Part shown: positions 22,666-31,799 of the stretch, in pieces
Numbering within the stretch: position 1 is the first letter of the stretch
Layout of the letters: every line of letters begins with the position of its first letter
Position numbers and translations under genes: made by a program
NCBI GenBank assembly: GCA_021432635.1
Contig: MU270015.1
Coordinates: forward strand, 1,841,860 to 1,905,859
From: Thozetella sp. PMI_491
Lineage: Eukaryota; Ascomycota; Sordariomycetes; Chaetosphaeriales; Chaetosphaeriaceae
Direction of reading: 5' to 3'
Length of the DNA stretch: 64,000 nt
Notes under the pieces: generated by a model
Database searches by the model: none
What the model saw: the letters and a program-made list of their open reading frames with translations, nothing else
What the model was told of the DNA's origin: nothing

Positions 22666-23302
22666 GATGTGTTGTTGCAGCAAGTGGTTGAGAGAATGAT
22701 AGAGCAAATTGTCGCCACGCCCATGAGAGCACTGGTGCAAGTAATATCCCACTACTCCTCATGCAAGCAGGAGCCCTGATCGTTCTGACTCGCGGTTGAT
22801 GGCTCTAATAATCGTCGCGTCGTGCACGCAAATATGGGCGCTTCGGGGCTGGTCCGACTGGGGCGCGTGATTCGGATGGACACCGAGGCCTCGTACCCCG
22901 TGGGGTCAACCCCACCGGTGCGGGGAGCGTCCACACCGTGATTCGGATGTTGGCGTCGCTCCCGGGGGCATAGCGTACTTCATAAGCGCATGGTACGCGA
23001 CAAGAGGCGGAGGTAGGGGTGCTGGTGGACGTTTGGGTTCCTCCACAAAATATCAGCTCACTCGGTAAGTATCACAGTCCGGCAGCGAAGGTTATAGTGG
23101 CCACCTCCTCTATTAGCAAGTTGGAGAGAATTGAGACCAAACTCCAGTAGGGCAGCGTTCTTCTAGCGGCGTTGCTTTGCGGATGGTGTTGGGACCTCCT
23201 TATGAAGAACTCTAGGTATTCGGTATGTCATTCGCGATTGTAGTCCCTTGTAGTCGGTAGGCAGGATATTTATATCAACTCTATAGTTACTCGATGCAAG
23301 AT
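22666..23302. other. Upstream region of the sugar transporter with inverted and direct repeats
   Basis: 637 bp between the transporter start and the stop of the next gene. It holds a perfect 16 bp inverted repeat at 22900-22915 and two copies of a 12 bp direct repeat (22867-22878 and 22938-22949). It has no gene. Confidence 0.6.
22867..22949. promoter_or_regulatory. Candidate operator cluster upstream of the sugar transporter
   Basis: GTGATTCGGATG occurs at 22867-22878 and 22938-22949. Between the copies, GTGGGGTCAACCCCAC at 22900-22915 is an inverted repeat with 7 bp arms and a 2 bp spacer. The cluster lies 200-285 bp upstream of the transporter ATG. CGG half-sites inside the direct repeats would suit a Zn2Cys6 regulator, which is inference. 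Confidence 0.35.
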
Positions 23303-24301
23303 CTAGCTTCTATCTTTGGTGTGCTGCGATAATATCTTGAGATACTCATACAGATTATTGACGGCTCTTAAAGCCGATTGATACTGGGCGTCGTCGGTGG
23401 CAGCACCGATGTGCGGCGTGCTGACGACGTTGGGGAGCTTCCAAAGACCGCTGTACCGCTCGGCAGTAGGTGGTTCTATCTCGTGAGCATCCAGTCCAGC
23501 TCCCCATACCAAGCCTTCTTTCAAGGCCCGCTCGAGGTCGTTTTCATTGACGATGCCGCCGCGGGAGCCGTTGAGCACAATGGCCGTTTGCTTCATCTTG
23601 CTCAGCTGATTGTAAGAGATCATGTCACGCGTCTCCTCCGTGAGAGGGACGTGAATTGTTAATATGTCCGCCACGGGGAGGAGCTCCTCATATGAGGCCA
23701 CTCTCGTGTGCGGAAGATCGGACCATGCATCGACGGGCAAGTATGGATCGAATGCTACGATAGGTGATCCGAAGCCACGGTGGAAAATATGCGCTACCCT
23801 CTTCCCGATGCTTCCCATGCCAATGACGGCGACTGTCTTGCCCTGGAGGGTCTGGCCGGTGCATGTCTCCTTGCGGACTGGCTCTACCATCTGGCGGATA
23901 GAGATGGACGCGATGTTGCGGGCCGCGGCCAGAGCCAGCGCCACAACGATCTCGGCGACAGCCTGTGAATTGGCTCCCGGGGTGTTGAGGATCTTGATTC
24001 CCCGCGCGTCACATGCAGCTTTGTCAATCTTGTCGATGCCCACGCCGTGCTTGCCGATGGCGACGAGGTTGGGACATTTGGCAATGTCCCCGGCCCTTAG
24101 GTAGCTCCCGCGCACCAGGACTGCCCTAGCCTTCTGCTGCCATCCTTCGAATTCTTTGTCTGTGTTCAGCACGACGTTGAACAATGTTCTCGCATGCTCG
24201 ACGGCCTTCGGGTGCCAGTTTTCAAGAATGTAGACCGTAGGTTTGGTGCTGTCTGGGGGGGAGTCGGCGTCAGCTTCAGGTGTAAGCGAAGCAGGCGCCA
24301 T
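23303..24301 (-). CDS. D-isomer specific 2-hydroxyacid dehydrogenase
   Basis: A single-exon gene of 332 residues. The NAD-binding Rossmann motif is GMGSIGKRVA at about 161-170, with an Asp (AFDPY) at the end of the second strand that favours NAD over NADP. The catalytic trio is visible: Arg247 in NGSRGGIVNE, an acidic residue in the GLDAHEIEP region, and His297 in STPHIGAAT. NTPGANSQAVAE marks the substrate loop. It resembles the phosphoglycerate dehydrogenase/hydroxypyruvate-glyoxylate reductase branch, and the length fits a single-domain pair with no ACT domain. It would reduce a 2-oxo acid or oxidise a D-2-hydroxy acid in the cytosol. It is divergent from an amidohydrolase and shares a 553 bp promoter with a perfect 17 bp palindrome. 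Confidence 0.9.
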   Translation of the reverse strand: MAPASLTPEADADSPPDSTKPTVYILENWHPKAVEHARTLFNVVLNTDKEFEGWQQKARAVLVRGSYLRAGDIAKCPNLVAIGKHGVGIDKIDKAACDARGIKILNTPGANSQAVAEIVVALALAAARNIASISIRQMVEPVRKETCTGQTLQGKTVAVIGMGSIGKRVAHIFHRGFGSPIVAFDPYLPVDAWSDLPHTRVASYEELLPVADILTIHVPLTEETRDMISYNQLSKMKQTAIVLNGSRGGIVNENDLERALKEGLVWGAGLDAHEIEPPTAERYSGLWKLPNVVSTPHIGAATDDAQYQSALRAVNNLYEYLKILSQHTKDRS

Positions 24302-24854
24302 ATCTGGAAGTGTCGGTAGTGCGTAGAAAGGGTCTCGTACGAGCTTCTCTTGCCAGATGCAATGCAGTATGACCCGGTTGGTAGACTAAAAAGTTGTATG
24401 ATGGCGAACGAGACTTGCTCGGATCGTTATACGAAAGGGAACAGACGGACACCGGGGATATCCTCGGCGATCTGCGCGGAACTACGGATGTCAGCCATGG
24501 TAGTCGCCGGACTGGCACCGAATCTAGCCTGCATGTGAGTGCGTCGTGACGGTGCCAGATTGAGGCTTATTCCCTGAGAAACAGGCATAAACATGGCTAG
24601 ATCGCAAAGTTGGCGAATAGCGTTGCCAATCGTCGGACGATTGCCGTGCACTGACGGAGGTTTTCCGAGGAGCGGGGCGGTCAAATATGCCACCGAGCGA
24701 GGCGGTCACAGCAGTCAAGTACTGGTGCATCCGTATCCTTTAGGAGCTCTGGTGCGCTACCGCTCACTACTTACGAGCATCGTCGACTAGCCAGTCAATA
24801 CACTGCACGGCCCCCGCGTCCCGACGTTTGCCTGCGGCCATAGGAACCTCGCCG
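24302..24854. other. Divergent promoter, hydroxyacid dehydrogenase and amidohydrolase
   Basis: This 553 bp stretch separates the two start codons. It has a perfect 17 bp palindrome at 24627-24643 near its middle. No gene is seen. Confidence 0.6.
24627..24643. promoter_or_regulatory. 17 bp palindrome, candidate operator
   Basis: CAATCGTC-G-GACGATTG: two perfect 8 bp arms around one base, with a CGG core. It is about midway between two divergent catabolic genes, where a shared dimeric regulator would bind. No family can be assigned. Confidence 0.4.
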
Positions 24855-25766
24855 ATGTCGTCTAGCACCACTTCCACTACCGTCGGCGGCCCTCCGCCAG
24901 GCGCATGGAACAGCCATGTACACTGCTTTGATCCAGAAAAACATCCATTCAAGGACACACGCGCATACACGCCTCAAGCAGCATCCCTTGATAGCCTCTG
25001 TGATAATGTGCTTACCAATAAGGTAATGGTCGTGCAGGCCTCGATCGAAGACGGCCCTGGAGGTTTACTAAGCTGTCTTGCCTTGGCCCGTGAGAAGCAC
25101 AGCGACCGCGTCTTCAGGGGCACAATATTTGCCGATCCGGAGCCAGGCAGGGGACTCGAGAATATTGGAGAAGCAGAATTTGACCGATATCACGAGGCCG
25201 GGGTCCGCTCGATCCGCATCCACGGCTCCTATGGGGGGTCTGGTACTGACCTGGACTGGGTCCGTGGCGAGTTTTGCAGCGCCGCCCGCCTGTACCCCGT
25301 CAGACGATACGGATGGAGCATTTCGGCACAACTGCCACTCAGAATATGGTCCCTTATGGCTGAGACTCTCAGACAAGATCCAGATCTTGCCGGCGTGCCA
25401 ATTCTTGCAGACCACAACGGTTGCGCATCACCCGACGACGTCGGCAGCCCAGAACTGGAAGCTTTCCTAGAACTCCTAGGTGACTCCAGAGTCTATGTCA
25501 AGATTGGCGCTCTGCACCGGCGTGCCCCGAATGACTTTAGATTGATGCAGCCAGTAGTGCAACGGTTTGCGCAGAGAAACCCCCGCAGCATACTGTGGGG
25601 TAGCGACTGGCCGCATGTGAACGGGAGTCGACGAGGGCTTCTCCCTGGGCCATCGCTGCAGGGCATCGATGACACCGCTGAATTCGAAGCCTTGAGAACT
25701 TGGTTGTCAGACGAACAGTGGCACGCAATGCTCGTGTCTAACCCGGCTCGGATCTTTGAGACTTGA
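24855..25766 (+). CDS. Amidohydrolase-2 family lactonase-like (LigI/COG3618 type)
   Basis: A single-exon gene of 303 residues. The ATG at 24855 is used because the frame upstream has no other ATG. The metal site starts with WNSHVHCFDP (His21, His23), as in 2-pyrone-4,6-dicarboxylate lactonase and the L-fucono/L-rhamnono-lactonases of COG3618. Later landmarks are GVRSIRIHGSYG, ILADHNGC (His), YVKIGALHR and ILWGSDWPH, whose Asp is the usual catalytic base. By family it hydrolyses a lactone ring of a sugar acid or pyrone, with no signal peptide. It is divergent from the hydroxyacid dehydrogenase and upstream of a Dal5-type transporter in the same direction. Together with the SMP-30 protein, this gives two structurally unrelated lactonases in one cluster. 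Confidence 0.85.
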   Translation: MSSSTTSTTVGGPPPGAWNSHVHCFDPEKHPFKDTRAYTPQAASLDSLCDNVLTNKVMVVQASIEDGPGGLLSCLALAREKHSDRVFRGTIFADPEPGRGLENIGEAEFDRYHEAGVRSIRIHGSYGGSGTDLDWVRGEFCSAARLYPVRRYGWSISAQLPLRIWSLMAETLRQDPDLAGVPILADHNGCASPDDVGSPELEAFLELLGDSRVYVKIGALHRRAPNDFRLMQPVVQRFAQRNPRSILWGSDWPHVNGSRRGLLPGPSLQGIDDTAEFEALRTWLSDEQWHAMLVSNPARIFET

Positions 25767-26148
25767 GATAGTAGTAAACACAGAAAGATTCGGAGGAGCT
25801 CCTGTGGCCATCTTCTCCTCGCATGGCGGTACGGGGGTTGGGGAAGCTCTAGTAGCAAGGGGGTAGGTCAGATTTGGGATCGGTGGGGAGCTCTCGTTGG
25901 ATCTCTACGTAGCATTGTGTTCGTAGTCAGCGGAGCCCAGCTTTCGGACCTCGTCCGGGTTCAGCGCTAAGACCCCGTGGGCCGGAGTTGTGGGGGGGAA
26001 TAGTCCGGGGAAGCCACCCCAGAAGGTCCAGAGCACTGTGTCTCCCCCTTTAAAAGAGTGTGATGGCGTTCCTGCTCAATCGGTTTCCTACAATCTCTAC
26101 TTCTCTAAGTTCCCTGTCTTGATTCACATTGCTGCAACATTATCCATC
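25767..26148. other. Promoter region of the Dal5-type transporter
   Basis: 382 bp without a gene, between the lactonase-like gene and the next transporter. A weak TTTAAAA box lies at about 26049, followed by a CT-rich leader. Confidence 0.45.
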
Positions 26149-27747
26149 ATGGCGGACTCAGGTTCCATCCGCGAGGCTGGTTCCTTGAAGGGGGACGGGA
26201 CGGGCAACGCCGAACACGTTGACACCAAGGACATGACTGCAATGGAAACCTTTCGCTCCTATTCGCCCGACTTTATCAAAGAGACAGAGCGCCAGCTGCT
26301 CCGGAAGATTGACTTGCGTCTCCTTCCGTTCGTTGTGCTCATCTACTTGTTCAACTACCTCGACCGGAACTCAATCACTCAAGCCCGACTATACGGCCTC
26401 CAGAAAGACACTAATGTCGAGGGCGCAACGTACAATACGGCCATTTCCATTTTCTCTGCCGGATACATCGTCATGCAGCTGCCTTCTACGCTGATGATGG
26501 CCAAGCTGCCCCCGCATATCTTCTTGGTAAAGCTCCCACTGTAGCTACGTGCCCCTTCCTCACATGCCCACTAACATGTAGTGCAGCCTAGTGTCATTTG
26601 TCTATGGGCCATTGTATCAGGCCTGACAGCCGCGGCAACTAGCCCCGCAGGGCTTCTCACCGTTAGGTTCTTCCTTGGCATCGTCGAGGCGCCCTTCTTC
26701 CCAGGCGCTATCTACTACCTCAGCTGCTGGTACACCAAGAAGGAGCTCGGCATACGAATGGCGCTTCTGGTATCCGGCCTCTTGCTTTCCAATTGTTTCG
26801 CTGGTCTTATATCTGCCGGCATTTTGTCTGGCATGACTGGGGTCGGCAGCCTCGCCGCTTGGCGATGGCTGTTCATTCTCGAAGGTCTTGCTACTTTTAC
26901 TCTTGGGGCAATCTCCTTCTTTGTTCTCCCGGACTACCCTGGCACAACGAAATGGCTCTCGGAGCACGAGAAGATCGTAGCGCAAGGACGTCTAGCCGCC
27001 GACGCCGGCATCGAAGACATTGCAGATGAAGACCAGGTAACTATTTGGCGGGGTATCTCTTGGGCTCTGCGGGATTACCGGACCTGGCTGTTCGCCAGTT
27101 TGCAGATGGCTACCACGGCCTCGATCTCCTTCTCTCACTTCTTGCCGACGCTGATCCAGCAAATCGGATTTTCGAGCGGCACAGTCACCCTCCTCTTGAC
27201 TGCTCCTCCGTACGCCTTTGCTTTCTTCTGGGCCGTCGGTTTCGCCTATGACGCCGATAGGAGGTTGAAACGCTCTCCACATGCGATCTTCTCTGGCACT
27301 ATAGCTATGGCTGCTACCATTTGCCTCATCGCCCTGGGTCCCCAAAAGTGGGCACGATATGCCATGGTATTCCCCCTCTGCGCCGGCATCTTTGGTATCT
27401 ACTCGACTACATATTCGTGGCTATCGTCCACCATCGTGAAGCCACGGGTCAAGCGTGCGGCTGCCATCGGCATCGCCAATACCTGCGCGAACATTGCGTC
27501 TCTCTTTGCCAACTACTTCTGGCTGGACGAATATCAGCCTTACTATCGGGAGTCATGGGGCTGCCTGATTGCTTTCCAGGTTCTTGGCATGTGCTGCATG
27601 CTAGCTCTCCGGTACACACTAAAGAGATCCAACCGCCATTTTGACAAACTTGCAGCAGAAATCAATACGAATGACCCTGTTTCTATGGCCCGTCTGGATG
27701 AAGTAGAGACTAGGGCAGTACTCAACGGATTTCGTTATGTTACGTGA
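26149..27747 (+). CDS. MFS transporter, Dal5/anion:cation symporter family
   Basis: Two exons, 26149-26526 and 26587-27747, with a 60 nt GTAAAG...TGCAG intron; 512 residues. The start (ATCATGGCG) has a good context. The N-terminal cytosolic stretch ends in RQLLRKIDLRLLPFVVLIYL and FNYLDRNSITQARL, the hallmark of the Dal5/Tna1/allantoate permease family. It is followed by GYIVMQLPSTLMM in TM2 and RFFLGIVEAPFFPGAIYYLS in TM4. Family members import anionic organic compounds (allantoate, nicotinate, sugar acids such as galacturonate or rhamnonate relatives) at the plasma membrane. The neighbours suggest a sugar acid, which is inference. Confidence 0.9.
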
Positions 27748-28814
27748 AGCAGGTATCCTACGATTGTCTACTGGCGCGGGTCTTGTGGCTTTGCTTTGGT
27801 TAAACTGCTGGCACTTTGGTGAGAAATGTTGGGAATCCGTAGTGGTATCACGAACATAGTCTACTGTTATCCGAGTTATCAGGAGCTGTGTCCAAATTGA
27901 GTACATCACTGCGAAGATGCACACCGCATAGTTGTGCATTTTGTATTCTAGATGCGGCTTGTAAGCCTCGTATGCCACATTATTCGTAGCCAGAAAGCCA
28001 TCTCTTTGAGCTCTATGCAGCTATCCTTTAAAGCATTGCTGTTCAGATAGCGCAATTTCTCTGCCCAGAAGTACTACACTTTGTGATAGGCACTGGATGT
28101 CCTGAGCTACAGAGCTAGCTCGGGTCGGCCTAGCGCAGGTAAAATATGTATATACCGGAAGTGTATGGATTTAATGCTGAAGACTCTACGTAAATCGTTG
28201 ATTCAATATGCTCCGTTTTACCTTAACCATTCTTCTCGTACTCAAAGTTTCCTAAACCGATGAGGTCCGGCCTCAATCCAACTTGGTTGAGCCAAATCTT
28301 GTTTCCCAAGTCTCCCACATAGAAGAGCCTCTAGCTCGACTTACCTTGGAGTGCTACGACGTGATCGGAGTGGTTTAAGAAAGTGTAGACATAATTAATA
28401 CGTAGATGTATTAATTCAGTAATCAAGTTCACCCATAGCGGCCCTAGATCGACAGCAAAGTGCTATGCGACACCGAGGCCGGGTGGTTTCCTCCGAGCGG
28501 TATTAGGCCTAAAACGTCACAGAGTAAGGTAGTTTTACGATTGCGTAACTAACTTAGTTGCATGATGTCTTCTTTCGATGGCGTGCACCGAATGCTGACG
28601 CAGAATGGCGCTATATTATACCGAGGACAAGGTACCCCACAGCAATGAGTCATTCTTAGCGTCCCTTGCTCTCCTAGTCCTGGCTTCTCTCTTCTCAACG
28701 GCAACGCTTCCACGCTGGCTACAATTGTTGACAAGCTAGAGCGCTGGTCACATCCTTGAAACCAAACTAATAGCAAACAGAGCCACCAAAGGAACATTGC
28801 GGAGGCGTCTGATC
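27748..28814. other. Intergenic region
   Basis: About 1.1 kb without a supported gene. Only short frames are present, and a small AT-rich near-palindrome occurs around 28390-28420. Confidence 0.45.
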
Positions 28815-29581
28815 ATGTCACAAACCCCCGCCGTTGCCGTATCTCGAGGGGGCGCCTCGTACGCAGAAAAACTTACCGATGTCATCGCGGCCGCGTTCGT
28901 AGATGATGCATTGATTAAAATGCTCGTCGCCGAGAAAAGGGGGCTTCCGTCAACATCCGACGTGACCGGCTCGCACCTTCACACTTTCTTCACGGCCTCA
29001 GTGCAGGATAGTATGAGTAAGGGGGGGGAAGTAATAGAGGCCGGTAACTGGGCTGCGGCTGCGTTGTGGTTTGTATACAAATGCACTTCGAGACCACAAA
29101 TCCAGCTCCCTTATATTAATACATCGCTTTACTCTATCACAGGGTGCCGCCATCCGGCAGTACATACATAACGCCGGATAACCCCGAAAGGACGCCGACA
29201 GCCGCAGCATACATTAGACAGCGGGACGAATGGAAGCAAAAGTATCTCAGCGGCAGGAAGTTCTGGATGCTGCATTTAATTGGCCGGAACCCCGAGTTGC
29301 AGGTCAGCGGTAGGTGTATCCGATCACTTCGAATCCAAGAACCCCTGATTGCACCTCACGGGGTAGTCTGACACGTGCGAATAGGTGCAATTCGTGCAGT
29401 AATTGATCCGTACGTAGAGCAGGCTCGCTCTGGTGGCTTTCCCATCTGGTTGGAGGCAACCAATGACCACGCCAAGGATGTATACACGCATTTTGGCTTT
29501 CGTATTGTAGCCTCCACTTCGGTCGGGGACGATACACCTTACCCCAGCGTTACGGTATACGGAATGCTCTTCGAGCCTTGA
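28815..29581 (+). CDS. GNAT family N-acetyltransferase
   Basis: Three exons: 28815-29068, 29143-29309 and 29385-29581, with introns of 74 nt (GTTTGT...CACAG) and 75 nt (GTAGGT...AATAG); 205 residues. Joins were chosen to give AALW-VPPSGSTY and NPELQVSG-AIRAVIDPY. The order of a helical N-terminus, WKQKYLSGRKFWMLHLIGRN and then WLEATNDHAKDVYTHFGF fits the fungal GNAT fold, where the last motif is the C-terminal part of motif B. The usual acetyl-CoA pyrophosphate loop (R/Q-x-x-G-x-G/A) is degenerate at the second junction. That makes the second splice less certain and the activity unproven. Substrate unknown, probably a small amine or antibiotic-like compound. Confidence 0.65.
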
Positions 29582-29782
29582 GTCAGTCATCTTACAATAT
29601 ATAAGCGGCCTCCAAAAATGCCGTTTGTATTCAGTACTAGGTTTATTTTTTGAAGCTTGCCGCATGACCCCTAGACCGATCGTTCACACTAACGCGTGTC
29701 AACTCCAACGGTGACGATTATGACTCTGTTATTGAGAGATCTGCCTCTCACCAGCGAACAGAATACATGAAGAACATCCGGA

Positions 29783-30883
29783 TCATTTGTTGTACACCGT
29801 CATTCGAGCCTTGAATGCTTCCAGACCTCCTTGTCCTTCCGAAACGTCTGCCGTGCCCACCGAAGGGAACAGGACCCGGCCAATGACTTGTACTACACCA
29901 TCGCTGGTTGCCAAATCTTGCTGGGTGAGTCTGGCGTTCTGATTGACGCCTATCGCAATTAGTCCATTATAGCGCGCAATTGTGATGGTGAGAACGACCG
30001 GATCGGAGCCTAACTCCCCCGTCGCCAGCAAGGTCGGAATAAGTTGCTGCTGGCGGCCCTTAATGCGCCGCAAGCCATCCGCTGACGTCTGGCGTTGTCC
30101 TGTGTTGTTCTTGGGCCATATCATATTGCTGAAAAATGTGAGGTTTGGGCAAACGTGAAGTTTAACAAGAGTGACAAGATACGGTTGACCCTCTGTGGTC
30201 TCCAGCAGAAAATGAAGGATCTCCTCGCCGAGCGCCTTGAAAGCGGCATCACTCGGTGCAAACACAGTTCTTCCCCGGATTCCATCTCCGACAAGGAGAG
30301 ACTCAAGGTTCGATACATGTATCGCTCTGCGAAAGAATGAGAGTCCGCTCTGTTCGAGGGTCGGAAGTAGAGCTGGAGGAGACGAAATGGTGCGGTCAAT
30401 CTTGTGGATTATGCCGTTGCTAGCGCGAATGTTTCCTTCGACAATGCGAGCCGAGTCGTTTATATGCCAGCCTAAAGAGAAAGGACAAGTCCGCAATATC
30501 TGCGGGCCGTTAGACTTGGGTGGGGTCAAGAGCGTGGGTACATTAGGCATGTGCAGGAAGCCTTCTGTCGTTAAGTAGTGCGGTGAGATGTGTAGAAGAA
30601 CCGCTTCCATGTCGTCGTTAGAAAGCGCGCTGGTTTCGCCGGGGGGGTCCGACGGAAGGAAGATAGTATGTTCATTGTCGCTACTCCTCAACGCGGCCGC
30701 CACATCGGGTTGCTGCTCAATCGCCCGGAAGAATGAAGCCGCTTCGGGAATGCTCTTGATAATGTCGTAGATCGTCTCACCTTTCCGAGACTCGTCTATT
30801 GGTATATGCGGGAGCTGGGCGACGAGCCTGTGGTAAGCTTCTTCTAGCAAGTCCGCATCGAGAGGGGGAAGATTTTTATTCAT
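29783..30883 (-). CDS. Fasciclin (FAS1) domain protein, two domains
   Basis: At least 366 residues in one exon. The first FAS1 domain runs from about GETIYDIIKSIP to EHTIFLPSD, and the second from SGLSFFRRAIHV through GRTVFAPSDAAFKALGEE, the classic H1 box of FAS1 domains, to the end. FAS1 proteins are cell-surface adhesion or matrix proteins, normally secreted. The first in-frame ATG (30883) gives no signal peptide. Protein-like sequence continues upstream in the same frame (LTILTTHINSASTLLPIAP) but has no ATG before a stop. An ATG in another frame lies at 31040. So the true N-terminus may be lost through a frameshift, or may sit in an exon I could not place. Confidence 0.75.
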   Translation of the reverse strand: MNKNLPPLDADLLEEAYHRLVAQLPHIPIDESRKGETIYDIIKSIPEAASFFRAIEQQPDVAAALRSSDNEHTIFLPSDPPGETSALSNDDMEAVLLHISPHYLTTEGFLHMPNVPTLLTPPKSNGPQILRTCPFSLGWHINDSARIVEGNIRASNGIIHKIDRTISSPPALLPTLEQSGLSFFRRAIHVSNLESLLVGDGIRGRTVFAPSDAAFKALGEEILHFLLETTEGQPYLVTLVKLHVCPNLTFFSNMIWPKNNTGQRQTSADGLRRIKGRQQQLIPTLLATGELGSDPVVLTITIARYNGLIAIGVNQNARLTQQDLATSDGVVQVIGRVLFPSVGTADVSEGQGGLEAFKARMTVYNK

Positions 30884-31799
30884 CTTGTGGCCAATGATCA
30901 ATGACTCAATGACTTGGCTTGCCCGTAGAAGAACTTTCTGAATACCGGGATAGGGCGCGTGATGAGGGGCAATGGGCAATAATGTAGAAGCAGAGTTGAT
31001 ATGTGTAGTAAGTATGGTTAGCCTATAAATGCCTCTTCATTCCTTATTTTGCCGATTACAGCGCGGGTGAAAACGGAAGGCTGTACGTCTCTGCAGTTGT
31101 GATTGAGCTGCTTCGGGAATATTTTGTCTTGTCGGGGCTATCTGTGGTGGAGCTCGGCGGGGAAGGTGTGTAAGTGTAATGTGAACTTCAATACCTACCT
31201 AGGGACCTAGGTACTTGAAGCTGAATCCATCATACGCGACTCTCGATCTATAGATACTCTATGTTTATGTTGTGTAACCATATTCGCCTCATATTCTTTT
31301 TTCTATTGTGAAGCCGTTCTGTTATAACCCATTCGCGAGGCAAATGACGCTTCTGTGAATTCTCCCTACCTGGCCGAGATATATCGTCTGTTCAGCGAGC
31401 TGTCCTTAGCTCGCACTTATATATCACCTTTCCGGTCCTTTCTCTTGGGGTTTGCTCTGTTGAACAAGTTAGTCGTCGATTCAAACGCCGTCATGATGGC
31501 CAGGTACCCCATCAAGTCTAAATATAGCTCTTCAGTAAATGAGAGCTAGGAACAGGACACAGCTTCTACAACTGACAGCATACACACCTACATTTGCGGC
31601 AGTAAAATGCGAAAATTTTCAGCCTCTCCACCCAAAGCCTCACTATTAAATCTCGTTGCATAGCACTTGGACCTCTTCACCGCTCATCCGTCTCCCAAGA
31701 GCACAGGGAAAGCGTCGCCTGCCCGACAAAACACGTCGACGAGGATTGACCACGCTGTCATAAGTTGCGGGAGAGATAAGCCTTTTTTCTGTTGCTACG
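30884..31799. other. Divergent intergenic region with an imperfect inverted repeat
   Basis: Between the fasciclin gene and the large ankyrin gene. It carries an imperfect inverted repeat (31186-31220) built around a CTTCAA...TACCTA core. Possible 5' coding sequence of the fasciclin gene reaches to about 31040. Confidence 0.5.
31186..31220. repeat. Imperfect inverted repeat
   Basis: Arms of about 15 bp (CTTCAATACCTACCT against the complement of ACCTAGGTACTTGAAG), separated by a few bases. The sequence could form a hairpin or be a regulatory site. Confidence 0.45.
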
